Source: Centrapalus pauciflorus
Lineage: Eukaryota > Streptophyta > Magnoliopsida > Asterales > Asteraceae
Reading direction: 5' to 3'
Assembly: GCA_020465985.1 (NCBI GenBank)
Contig: JAANYP010001785.1
Span: 186,001 to 250,000 of the forward strand
Length of the DNA stretch: 64,000 bases
In this document: positions 1 to 10,640 of the stretch, in pieces
Layout: every line of letters begins with the position of its first letter
Position numbering within the stretch: position 1 is the stretch's first letter
The notes under the pieces: model-generated
Seen by the model: only the letters and a program-made list of their open reading frames with translations
Databases searched by the model: none
What the model was told of the DNA's origin: nothing
Made by a program: the position numbers and the translations under genes

Positions 1-1542
1 ACAGGAGTCATAATTTTCAGAATCAGAGTTAGTTTGTACCTCAGGTGTCTTTGAACTCTCTGATGTATCTGACTCTGAGTCATCATTTTCTTTATCCTTG
101 CTGCCGCCAGCATCTCCTGTTGCCATCAGTGCTACTTCTTCAGTCAGTTCCTTTTCTTCATCAGACTCTTATTTCTCTATATTCTCCTCATCCGTCAACC
201 CTACCCAAACTTCATATTCTGCTAACATCGCAGACTCACTAAGTTCTGATTCATTAAAAAATTCAGACTTCAGACAGATATGTGCAACTTCATCTAAGAT
301 GTCTTCATTCTCAGATAATTGAAGCCAGTGATCATCTTCAGCCATTAGAGCTTTGCCAGCTTCCTTTTCCTTTTCTAGTAGTGCCTTTCTAGTGTAGTAT
401 TATGAATTTTTCACTACAGGCATTCTACATTCTCTAGCATAATGACCCGGCTTGCTACAGTTGTAGCACTTTTGCTCTGAGTCCTTCTTGGCTGACTTTT
501 CATATTTATCATAATTGTCTGCTTTCTTTCCACTGCTTTAACCTGATTTGTCATATCTGTCCTTCTTGTCAAACTTTTGTAAGCCTGTTTTGTATCTCAT
601 CTTGTTGTTGGTTGGCTTCCGGTAAAACTTCTTCTGAAATGCCTTTGTCAGTAAGGCCATTTGTTTCTTCATTTCCTCAATTTCAGAATCAGCTGAGGAA
701 TTCGATTACTCTAATTCAGATGAACTGCTGCTTATAACTACTCGTTTCTCCTCCTTTAGCTTGTATTTGTATTTCTTGTCTGCCAACAATGCTAAAGGAT
801 CAACTGTTTCTTTTTCAGCCTTCTTCTTTCCGGACATCTTCCTTAAAACAACTTCCCGGTAGTTGTTAAGGTTTTCAAACACCATATGAAAGTCCATGTC
901 CTCAATATCTTTGGTCTGCTGAATTATCATTGCGTACTTTTCCCATTTTGGATTTAGTACGTTTAGGAAATTTACATTGATGTCTAAATTGGACTTTGTG
1001 ACACCATTCCTTTTCATTTCACTGACTAGGCTGACAACCCTCAAGTATGTACTCTCCAGCAGTTCCCCTTCTCTAGCTCTAAAGTTCTCGAATGTCATTA
1101 AACTGTTTCGGGCTCTGTTTTTTGCGGCCCTGTCTGATCCCCTCATCAACTTACAAACCTCATCCCAGATGGATTTGGATGTTTTGGTATTTGTCAGACA
1201 AGTATATATATCATTTGGGATGGATATCAACAATAGTTTTCTAGCTGTCTTGTCCCCCAGTTTTCTACGCTTTTGTGCTTCATTAAGATTGGTGATTTCT
1301 ACTGTTCTCTCAGGGATTGCTGGATTGCCATATGGTACAGCAGGTATGGTCTCAAGAAATATAGCCGATCCGACATTAAGTGACTTCAGCATCTCATCAG
1401 ACAGTTCGTAGAAACTTATGAACGCAAGAAATCTCTCCTTCCATTGTACATATTCTCCTCGGTACGGAATTGGAGGTTTTGTTTCCGACCACATGGCTAG
1501 TGCGTCTTTGGACATGTTGACTAAATAACAGGAATCTTCCAA
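1..1542 (-). pseudogene. gag: Copia gag, degenerate, 3' end beyond window
   Basis: Structural gag of a Copia retrotransposon, which packages element RNA in cytoplasmic particles. The longest open stretch (706-1542, 278 residues) begins MEDSCYLVNMSKDALAMW and has the layout of plant Copia gag (UBN2-like): a W-x-E-R-F block, a Trp-containing SIWDEVCKLM segment and a helical second half. A TAG near 706 ends it, but the same protein continues to the left. A CCHC zinc knuckle (CYNCSKPGHYAREC, about 432-473) is followed by an acidic Ser/Glu-rich tail with further stops. At least three in-frame stops make it a pseudogene. The start is the first ATG after the leader and matches the usual N-terminus of the family. 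Confidence 0.85.
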
Positions 1543-2151
1543 GATCTTTTAAATGAGATTTTGATTGAATTTGAAAAGTTGATCAAACTTGAATGTAAGT
1601 TGTTCAAACTCGAATGATTATATACTGAAACTCAATCAAAGAATGTGAAAAACTCGAATAATGAATGTAACAACTCGACTATAACTATGTGCAACTCGAT
1701 TAAAAAGAGTTTTCAACTCGATTGCAACATGAATAATGTGATATTCGAGTTTTCTGAGTTTTTCTGAAATTTCAAGTCCAGAAATCAATCTATTCTGTAA
1801 AAATGCTTCAATTGATTCCAATTTGAAATCGAAGGTAAGGTTTTTGATTTCAAACACTTTTTCTGAAAACTCTTAGATTAAAACTGATTAAACCCCTTGA
1901 TTTTCACAAGAACAGTGAAGAACAATGGGTTTTTCAAAATTTCAGAAAATTCAATGAATCTTTTTAAGTGTTTGGGATTACAGATTAAGCTTATGATCAA
2001 ACTGATCATTTTTCAAATTCCTTCCTTCGATCCAAATTTCAACAACTATGATCAACAGAATCCAAAACCCTATTCGATTTTTCAATTTCTGAAAAAATAG
2101 CGATAAAACAGTAACCGTTTTTCAATTTTTAAATCAAAAATTCATTCCTAA
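1543..2151 (-). other. Copia 5' leader (untranslated)
   Basis: About 600 bp of AT-rich, non-coding sequence between the primer-binding site and gag. The words AACTCGAAT and AACTCGATT recur between about 1600 and 1750. From 1949 onward it is repeated at 2461, offset by 512 bp. Confidence 0.7.
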
Positions 2152-2163
2152 GCTTTGATACCA
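2152..2163 (-). promoter_or_regulatory. Primer-binding site, initiator Met tRNA type
   Basis: The minus strand reads TGGTATCAAAGC, one base from the usual TGGTATCAGAGC complement of the initiator methionine tRNA 3' end. It lies two bases inside the LTR. This placement fixes both the orientation and the LTR boundary. Confidence 0.85.
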
Positions 2164-2165
2164 AT

Positions 2166-2445
2166 TGTAATTCTTGTATTCAATCAACAATCATAAACAA
2201 ACAATTAAGAACAAGAAATCAATACTAACCGAATGATTATGATTTCCAAAATGTGAATTACAGAGATGAGAATGGAAGTTTCGACAGCACTGTAGCCCTA
2301 AACCTTTTCTCAAATTTCCGTGCAATTACAAAACGATTATGTCAGTTGTTGACATTTACACAAGTCAAAATTCTGTTTATATGAAATTAAAACTATGTAC
2401 TATTTACCATTTAAACCCTAGACTTAGTTATTTCATCAATTTACA
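2166..2445 (-). repeat. Copia 5' LTR, inner copy (280 bp)
   Basis: Starts TGTAA and ends TTACA, the expected short inverted termini, and is bounded by the primer-binding site on one side. A near-identical LTR lies at 2678-2959. The length is short for an LTR but within the Copia range. Confidence 0.8.
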
Positions 2446-2460
2446 CATTAAACCATTTAA

Positions 2461-2959
2461 ATTCAATGAATCTTTTTAAGTGTTTGGGATTACAGATTAA
2501 GCTTATGATCAAACTGATCATTTTTCAAATTCCTTCCTTCGATCAAAATTTCAACAACTATGATCAACAGAATCTAAAACCCTATTCGATTTTTTAATTT
2601 CTGAAAAAATAGCAATAAAACAGTAACAGTTTTTCAATTTTTCAATCAAAAATTCATTCCTAAGCTCTGATACCCATTGTAATTCTTGTATATTCATTCA
2701 ACAATCATAAACAAACAATTAAGAACAAGAAATCATTACTAATCGAATGATTATTATTTCCAAAATGTGAATTGCAGAGATGAGAATGGAAGTTTCGACA
2801 GCACTGTAGCCCTAAACCTTTTCTCTGATTTCCGTGCAATTACAAAACGATTATGTCAGTTGTTGACATTTACACAAGTCAAAATTGTATTTATATGAAA
2901 ATAAAACTATAAACTATTTACCATTTAAACCCTAGACTTAGTTATTTCATCAATTTACA
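2461..2959 (-). repeat. Second Copia LTR plus partial leader
   Basis: The LTR proper is 2678-2959. It is followed (minus-strand sense) by a primer-binding site with one mismatch (2664-2675, GGGTATCAGAGC) and about 200 bp of leader that repeats 1949-2151. The unit is therefore LTR-PBS-partial leader, lying directly outside a second LTR-PBS-leader-gag. Confidence 0.8.
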
Positions 2960-2964
2960 AAATA

Positions 2965-3915
2965 GATCTAACATCATTACTCGACCTTGGAGCTAGTGTA
3001 AACATTTTACCTGGGAACTTGTTTGACAAACATGATCTGGGCCAGTTACAAACCACAGATATAATTCTGCAACTGGCAGATCGGTCTACAAAATACCTAA
3101 GCGGTATCGTATCGGACGTGATAATAAAAGTAGAAGAGTTTTACTATCCGGTCGAATTCTTAGTCTTAGATACTGAGAGTTCCTTTGGAGAAAACCAGCC
3201 AGCCATTATATAGGCAGACCGTTCTTAGCCACTATAAATGGTCAAATCAATTGTAGAACGGGGGCTGTAGATATCGCCTTTGGAAATCGTAAGCTGTGAT
3301 TAAATGTGTTCAATGCTTCCACTGTTGCTTCAGTCAATTCAGAGTGTTACATGATAGATGTGGTGGATGAGCTTAAGCAACACGGTTCATTAACTAATGC
3401 TAAAGACACCACTGAGCTGTTCTTTGCTGAGCATGACACAGCTAAGATGAACTCTCGCACCTATAACGAGTTTGAGGCACTCATGGAATCCACACTGGAA
3501 CCTAAGCAACCACCGTGGATCCATAAGACTGAGAAATTACCAATTTATTTGCCTCATCTTCAAGGCATTTGATAGAACAACCACCTGTTCTAGAGTTAAA
3601 AACTTTGCCTGTTCATTTAAAATATGAATTCTTAGGTCAAAATGACACTCTTCCAGTCATTATGTCATCAGATCTGACCAAGGCACAAGAAAAAGCTCTA
3701 CTACAAATGTTTGTAAAATATAAAGAGGCAGTAGGTTGGACTGAGACTGTCATTGCCGACCACCTATCTAGGCTCTCAGTCCTCCCATTAGACTTAATTG
3801 ATCACATTAAGGACTCCTTCCCTGATGAACAGTTATTATCAATTTTCAAAATACTATGGTTTCCATTAGAAACAGGTTAAATGGGCCACCAATAATATGC
3901 TAGTCTCTGAACTAA
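2965..3915 (+). pseudogene. pol: Gypsy pol remnant with two internal deletions
   Basis: The order is protease (active-site stretch LLDLGAS just before 3000, then a block running to about 3210), the linker before RT (3306-3740), the end of RNase H (VIADHLSRL, from about 3748) and the last residues of the integrase region (from about 3885). Against the complete copy downstream, about 1.34 kb (most of RT and RNase H) is missing at about 3741, and about 1.2 kb (zinc finger and integrase core) is missing at about 3878. Stops and frameshifts are also present. The aspartic protease carries DLG where DTG or DSG is usual, as in the complete copy. Confidence 0.85.
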
Positions 3916-4431
3916 TCAGATTAAAGGAACCCAAAGCTAGTTAGGCTAGTATAGGAGCAGTACGTCTGGCTGAAGACGTAAAGCTTAGCGCTTCCTGGGA
4001 GGCAACCCAGAGAACTTTGTGGGTGTGTTTCTGGAAACCCTCAGAGACAACACTCGTCCACTCGGGATACCGAGGGGTTTAACGACTTGTTGCACGTGCT
4101 AAGTGCAATCTAGATTCCCTACGAAAACGCAGATTATTTATTTCTTAGTTTTAGTGTCACCAACTAAGTTGGGGAGGATTTCAACCCAATTTTAGTTGTT
4201 TCTAGACGTAAGTTTATTTATATATATGCAAGTGTGCTAGTTTAATAAATGTTAATTTTTACTTTAGTTTCATCTATCCCAAATAAGCAAAGAATCTTAT
4301 TAAGAATGTGATTGTGTTCATTTTCTACTCATTATAAGTGTGTTTATGTGACGAGGACGTCACAGTAGTCTATGTTGGGGAGGGTAGGTTCCATGAAATG
4401 TTTAATATGATCTAACGACCCTTCACAAAGA

Positions 4432-4466
<35 letters not shown>

Positions 4467-4967
4467 GACTGAAGTTTGACCACCTGAGTAGGGAGCTACG
4501 ACATATCATGAACAGCAGAACTGGGCATATTGAGGGGGTTCAACATCACGAGGATTATCGGACCGCTTGCTTTTTCAATTATGTCTTTGGTCCTCCTCCT
4601 CCTTACTAGTAACCAAGTGCCATCGTTCCTTGCTCTTCACATTTATCATATTTAGATGTGTTTGTTTGGGTTATAATTTTAATTTTTGCATTTTTTAGTA
4701 AGTGTGTGTGATTTATTTTTAATTTTCCGAGTCTTGTTAAATGTGAATGGTTAGTGTCAATGCAGTCTTTTCTAATTTTTCCAATGGTTCTTGTTTGCCA
4801 ATCAGGCCGTGGAAAATGATGCAACATAGAAAAATGTACCTAGAACTAGTAAGTGTTAGTAAGGAATTCTAGAATTATGTTAAGTGTCGTGATAATAATT
4901 AACATTTTAGTGTAAGTTGAGTTCAAGTAAGTTAAGATACATTTGTGCTTAAATGAAAATAATGTGT
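3916..4967 (+). other. Post-pol non-coding region of the old Gypsy copy
   Basis: It contains the conserved AGCGCTTCCTGGGAGGCAAC stretch seen right after pol in both copies. PPT-like words lie at 4166-4178 and 4374-4384, and an inverted TGACG pair at 4348-4363. From about 4493 to 4610 it is similar to the 3' end of accessory ORF B of the complete element. So both accessory ORFs were once present or partly present and were lost by deletion. Confidence 0.65.
4434..4465 (+). repeat. (TTA)n microsatellite
   Basis: About ten uninterrupted copies of TTA. Confidence 0.95.
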
Positions 4968-6068
4968 TGATAAGTCTATGATTTATATGGTTTCTGAGTC
5001 ATATTATGATCATTTTAGCACCGATGCTCCGTAAAATCCATATTATTACTCTAAGTTTGTATTTCAGGGCCAAGATCATAAAAAGAAGCAATCTGAGAGA
5101 ATTCAGAGCAAATCGGACTGAGGGGGGCGCAGGCCTGCGCTACCCTGCGCTCCACACAGCGCCCAAACTGTCCAGATACGTTCCAGCACACGCCAGCTAA
5201 ACCCTAGCCGCATCCGGGCTCAGGGGGGGCGCAGGCCTGCGCCTGGCCTGGTGCGGCGCCAAAACGTGTTTTTCAACCCTGGAACCCTAATCTCGATTCC
5301 TTATAAATAGGAGTGAAGGGGCAGTTTTGGAGAGGAGTCCCGACGTGTGTGCAAGTGTGCCGAAGCTCTGCCGGAGTGGATCTACGATACGAGAACGAAG
5401 ACGGTGGTTCGCAAGCTACGCAATGGCTCAGATCTGCGATTGGGACGAGCATACGACAAGCGGCTAATCCCATTAGCCATTTGTGGAGGCTCTACGGCTA
5501 AGTTTACTTTTCTTTAATTTCTTATGTTTTGATGTATTCGTATTGAGCTAGATCTATTATGTGTATGCAAATGATAAACATTTGGCTATGATTATGATTA
5601 TGTGTTGCGATTGGTAAATGCAAGATAGTTTATAGTGGTGTTATTACTCGTGCCGAGTCCATTAGCTTAGGGATTAAGACGAATATTTATGTTGCATACG
5701 CTATGCCGAGAGTTATTGGTTAAAATACATTCGCAATTGATTATGTCTAATTGATCGTTGCATGAAATTATAATGAGTAATACTTATGGCGTGGTGATTC
5801 CGTGAATGGTTATTCGTCTCTTGATTATTTATCTTCTTCGTTAGTTACTTCGTTTTTAATTTTAGTTACAAGCAATATCAAATCATTACTCTAAACAACT
5901 CATTCAAATCCACAATTTCACAATTTAAATGCTTTCAACAAACTTAACTTAGAAGGCTTATAACCTAATCCTAAGTACGACCACACTCCCTGTGGATTCG
6001 ACCCTTACTTCTCTAGTTAATTAGTGGATTTAAGGAATAAATCGGCGGGTCAAAACGACGGCCTGTCA
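4968..6068 (+). repeat. 5' LTR of the Athila-like element (1101 bp)
   Basis: Starts TGATAAG and ends CTGTCA, followed by the primer-binding site. It contains the perfect palindrome GCGCAGGCCTGCGC twice (5127-5140 and 5229-5242) and a TATA box at 5302. The partner LTR is 17196-18273. Confidence 0.92.
5302..5310 (+). promoter_or_regulatory. LTR TATA box
   Basis: TATAAATAG, about 60 bp after the second GC palindrome. It is present at the matching place in the 3' LTR (17535-17543) and in the older LTR (19159-19167). Confidence 0.75.
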
Positions 6069-6075
6069 GAAATTT

Positions 6076-6093
6076 TGGCACCGTTGCCAGGGA
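6076..6093 (+). promoter_or_regulatory. Primer-binding site, Asp tRNA type
   Basis: TGGCACCGTTGCCAGGGA differs from the usual Athila/Tat site TGGCGCCGTTGCCGGGGA by two G-to-A changes in CG or CCGG context, as expected for decay by cytosine methylation. It starts seven bases after the LTR. Confidence 0.8.
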
Positions 6094-6326
6094 GTGTAAC
6101 GGTAGGTTAGGTTTAAAGTTAGTTTGTTGCCTTAGTTTTAAGTACTTAGGTTTAAGTTCCTTTCGTTGGTTATTTTTAGTCTTTATTTTATTTTATTTTA
6201 TAATTATTAAAAAGCAAATAAAATTTTTTATAAAAAATTCAAAAAGGTAATTGTAGTCCACTACTTTACCACCAAAAATATTAGTTTAATTAAGTTTTTA
6301 ATCTTTAGTAGTAATTTATTTAGTGT

Positions 6327-8194
6327 ATGCACACACGTCAATCGGCTAAAGGATTGCCGCTACAATTCGAACCTGAGATCGAAAAAGTAGCGAGATCGAA
6401 CCGAAAGACTGTCAGGATTCAAAATCAACAATTAATCACGGAGAATTTAAACGCACAAGCGGAAGAAATTCCTGATTTAGAAATTCCCGATTCAGAGATT
6501 CCTAATTTAGAAAGCCCTCCGATTTCGCCACGAAATCGTGACCAAGAAGAACCCGAGCGCATAGTTGCTAGAATTGGTGATCAACCGAGATGTACGGTTG
6601 AGTCGCATTACGGTCCAGGTGATGTGCCTGATCCGTCTCCAATTCGTTATCCCGAAAACAAGAACGAACCCGAAGTTCATCCTCAATTATTCTAAATTCT
6701 TCCGATCTTTCGAGGGATGCCAAGTGAAGAACCCTATGAACATCTAGCTGAGTTCACAGCTATTTGTAAAGCAAACCATGTTCGAGGTATAACCACTGAC
6801 GGTTTAAAACTTCGATTATTTCCTTTTTCGTTAAAAGAGAAAGCGAAGAATTGGTTCGTATCCTTACCAACCAATAGCATTACAACATGGGATCAAATGA
6901 AACGAGAATTCCTTAATGAATATTACCCCATTAGTAAAACAACCGAAAAGGGAAAGGAAATTACCGGATTTAAACAAAAACCGGGCGAACAATTCTACGA
7001 AGCGTTCGATCGTATGAACGAATTATTGAGAGCTTGTCCACACCACGAGGTACCCAAATGGAGGCTTATCAAAACATTCTTTGATGGTGTGAGTCAAGAG
7101 AGTCGTAATATGATTATAACTTCCACAGGAGGCAGATTTTTAGGTAAAGAAGATGATGAAGCTTGGGAGTTGCTTAATCAACTTGGCAAGGGTCTTAAAG
7201 TCCAAGCTGGTTCTGAAAATAGTATAGGAGTTCAAGTTATGGGCATTGATAATGCCTGGAAACGTGAGATTAAAGCTGAGATTTCAGAATTAGGAAAGAA
7301 AATGGATCAATTTATGAAGGGTTTTTCAAACCCTAGCGTATCAATTAATTGTGTTACATGCGGAGATCCATCGCATCATTCAAAAGCATGTCCTCAACTG
7401 CAATCCACTGAGGAATTTGCTAATGAAGTTTACGGATTTAGAGCTCAACGAGAGAGGGATAATCCATTTTAGGAAACATACAATCCGGGATGGAGAAACC
7501 ATCCCAACTTTCGATGGAAAAATGATCAACCTACCGATCATCAATCCAAACCAATATATGAACCACCAAAGAGAGAATATCAATATGGTTCAACTTCAGC
7601 AGCTAAGGATGAGCGATATTGTAAGTCAAATCATCATGATCAACCACAATTCCAAGTAGAATCAAATATGACTTCTGCGCAATTCGCAGAGTTTGCTGAA
7701 TTTATGAAACAGCAATCAGCTATCAGTACTAAGACCATGGAATGTTAACTCGCCGGATGGGTCAGATAGCTGAGTCGCTTACTAGGCGTGAGGAGGGGAA
7801 GCTTCCTAGCAATACTATTCCCAATCCTTCACACGCCCATCATCATAACAAAGATAAAAAACATGAGATTAACGAAGTTAATGAAGTAGCTAAGATAACC
7901 ACATTAAGGAGCGAAAGAGAGGTAGACAATAAGATAGAGATGCCTAAAGAGAAAGAGGCAGAAGAAGATACCGACCCTGAAGTCGTGTATGAGGAGAAAG
8001 AGGATCCAAAGAAGAAAGAGGTTCCTAAGAAGGTTTCTTTTAAAGAGCCAATTAAAGCAGATATTCCAACGCCAAAAGTTGGGGAGTTGGATAAGAGTCA
8101 GGATACTTCAATTCCTCCTCATTATCCTGCTGCTTTAGAAAATCCAAAATCTTCTCCATTCGGCAAAAGAGGCCCACAACCAGATTATCTTTAG
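6327..8194 (+). pseudogene. gag: Athila-like gag, degenerate
   Basis: Capsid/nucleocapsid protein of the element. The N-terminal part is 6327-6692. After a TAA (6693-6695) the retrotransposon gag domain continues in the same frame (6717-7472: LRLFPFSLKEKAKNWF, then TTWDQMKREFLNEYYP). A CCHC knuckle CVTCGDPSHHSKAC follows at about 7351-7392, and after a TAG (7470-7472) the family motif YNPGWRNHPNF. A frameshift near 7740 leads into a Lys/Glu-rich segment ending at a TAG (8192-8194), after which the sequence DLFNQVKINIPL, usual just before protease, still reads on. There are at least three stops and one frameshift, so it is non-functional. Confidence 0.88.
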
Positions 8195-8903
8195 GATTTA
8201 TTTAATCAAGTTAAGATCAATATTCCTCTGATAAAGGCCATTCAACAGGTTCCATCTTATGCCAAATTTTTAAAAGATCTCTGTACTCAGAAAAGAAAGT
8301 ATAAGGTCTCGCTCCCAAAGCAGATCAATTTAACTGAACAGTTGAGTGCAGTAGTTTCTAGTTCTCTACCTCCTAAGCTGAAAGATCCTGGATCACCATT
8401 GATTCCAGTGACAATAGGCAATGTGCAGATTAAGAAGGCATTGCTTGATCTTGGAGCTAGTGTTAATATTTTACCTGGAAACTTGTTTGATAAACATGAT
8501 CTAGGTCAATTACAGACAACTGATATTATCTTACAACTGGCAGATCGGTCAACCAAGTGCCCAAGAGGTATTTTATCAGATGTCATAGTAAAAGTGGACG
8601 ATTTTTACTATCCAGTTGACTTCCTAGTATTAGACACCGAAAGTTCAATGGGAGATAATCAACCGGCTATTATCCTAGGTAGACCTTTCTTAGCCACAAT
8701 TAATGCACAATTAATTATAGGACAGGAGCAGTGGATATTGCCTTTGGTAATAGGAAATTAAGACTGAATGTATTTAATGCTTCAAGTGTCTCTGACTCTC
8801 TGCTATTGATTCAGAATGTTATCTTATAGACATGGTGGACGAACTTGCGCAGTAGCATAGTTCGTTAGTCAACACCAAAGATGCTACTGAGTTATTCTTT
8901 GTT
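8195..8903 (+). pseudogene. pro: Athila-like aspartic protease, degenerate
   Basis: Would cleave the polyprotein. The core lies in 8342-8761, with the active-site loop LLDLGASVNILP near 8445-8480 and the second conserved block ILGRPFLATINA near 8670-8705. DLG replaces the common DTG or DSG, a variant usual in Athila/Tat proteases. A frameshift near 8725 moves the C-terminal strand into another frame, and a stop follows at 8759-8761. The same frameshifted stretch can be followed in the old copy at 3240-3310. Confidence 0.85.
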
Positions 8904-10640
8904 GTGAATGAATTAGCCAAGTTAAATTATACTGAGTGTGAGGAGTTAGAAGTAGTCATGGAATCCACATTAAAGTCAAAACAACCACCGTGGACCCATA
9001 GGACTGAAAAATTACCCACTGATTTACCCAAGTCAGCCAAACCTTCAATAGAGCAACCGCCTGTTCTAGGATTGAAGGAGATGCCATCGCATCTGAAATA
9101 TGCTTTTCTAGGTCAGAATGACACGTTGCCTGTCATAATTTCATCAGATCTGACTGAAGAGCAAGAGAAAGCTCTATTGCAAGTGTTAGTCAAATATAAA
9201 GAAGCAGTAGGGTGGACATAGCTAATTTAAAAGGAGTCGGTCCCACTTTATGTATGCAGCGAATCATTACTGATCTAGAAGCTAAACCAGCTCGGGATGC
9301 ACAAAGGAGGTTGAATCCTAATTTGAGAGAGGTAGTTAAGAAGTAAGTATTAAAATGATTGGACGCTGGAATTATATATCCTATATCCGATAGTAAGTGG
9401 GTAAGTCCAACCCAAACTGTGCCCAAGAAATCGGGAATTACAGTAATAAATACTGAAGAAGGAGAGAAGATAACTACTTGCCCTGTAACTGGGTGGAGAG
9501 TTTTCATAGAATACAGAAAACTAAATGCTACTACTTCAAAAGATCATTTTTCGCTACCATTTATAGATCGAATAGTGAAAAAATTAGCAGGACGAAAATT
9601 TTACTGTTTCCTGGATGGATATTCTGGTTACAATCAAATCCGAATCCATCCAGAGGATCAAGAGAAAACCACATTTACTTGTCCCTATGGCACCTTTGCC
9701 TACCGAAGGATGCCGTTTGGACTATGTAATTCGCCCGCCACATTTCAGCGATGTATGATGGCTATCTTTTTAGATATGGTGGGTGATTCTCTTGAAATAT
9801 TTATGGACGATTTATCCATATTTGATAAAACATTTGAAGATTGTCTAGGACATTTAGAAAAAGTCCTAAAGAGAGGAACTGAAACCAACTTAGTATTAAG
9901 TTGGAAGAAAAGCCATTTTATGGTAAAGGAATGGGTAGTCTTAGGTCACATTGTGTCCGAGAGAGGAATGGAGGTAGATAAAGCAAAACTTCAATTAATT
10001 TCCTCACTTCCACCCCCTACCAACGTTAAAGGAATAAGATCATTCTTAGGCCACACTGGTTTTTATCGACGATTCATTAAAGATTTCACTGAGATCTCAA
10101 GACCGTTATGCAATCTTCTTTCAAAAGATATTGAGTTTAACTTTGATGATGCTTGTATAAAAGCATTTGATAAGCTTAAATCAAAATTAACCGAAGCGCC
10201 AATTCTGCAATCTCCGGATTGGTCTCAACCATTCGAGATCATGTGTGATGCAAGCGATTATGCAGTTGGTGCAGTTTTAGGACAACGATTTGAGAAAAAG
10301 CTAGTGGTGATTTACTACGCAAGTAAAACCTTTAATGAGGCACAGATCAATTACACAACCATGGAGAAAGAATTATTAGCTGTAGTGTTTGCCCTGGATA
10401 AATTCAGATCCTATATTTGGGGGGCAAAAGTTATTGTGTACTCTGACCACGGCGCTTTAAGACATTTATTGGCAAAGAAGGATGCCAAGCCTAGATTGAT
10501 TTGGTGGATCCTTCTATTGCAAGAATTTGGTTTAGAAATTAAAGATAAGAAAGGCACAGAAAATGTTGTTGCCGATCATTTATCAAGGCTTCAATTAATC
10601 CCAACAAACTCAACTGATCAGATCAGAGACTCCTTCCCTA
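8904..10640 (+). pseudogene. pol: Athila-like reverse transcriptase and RNase H, degenerate
   Basis: RT makes cDNA from the element RNA and RNase H removes the template. The linker is 8904-9218. A TAG plus frameshift occurs at about 9219, and two stops just before 9359 break the first RT block. From 9359 the frame is open, with RKLNATTSKDHF, then the catalytic FMDDLS at about 9799-9816 and the thumb. RNase H shows CDASDYAVGAVL (about 10242), then MEKELLAVVFAL, SDHGALRHLL and ADHLSRL at about 10570. The catalytic residues look intact; only the upstream stops inactivate it. Confidence 0.88.

Larger units (their letters stand above)
1..2959 (-). mobile_element. Copia LTR retrotransposon, 5' part, cut by window edge
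   Basis: Read on the minus strand from right to left, this is a duplicated LTR (2678-2959 and 2166-2445), a primer-binding site, a leader of about 600 bp and gag (from 1542 downward). Protease, integrase and RT would lie left of the window. The outer LTR ends in CA at 2959 and abuts Gypsy protease sequence, so the element inserted into an older Gypsy copy. The distal target-site duplication cannot be checked because the other end is outside the window. Confidence 0.85.
2960..4967 (+). mobile_element. Old Gypsy (Athila-like) copy, left part, internally deleted
   Basis: This is a relative of the complete element at 4968-18273. It starts abruptly in the protease where the Copia element interrupts it, keeps fragments of protease, RT N-terminus, RNase H end and integrase end, and then the post-pol non-coding region. 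It is cut at 4967 by insertion of the complete element and resumes at 18279. Confidence 0.85.

Noticed and set aside
5313..5501. ORF of 62 residues just after the LTR TATA box
   Set aside because: Lies in the LTR transcribed region, is disrupted in the partner LTR by a deletion, and shows no domain.
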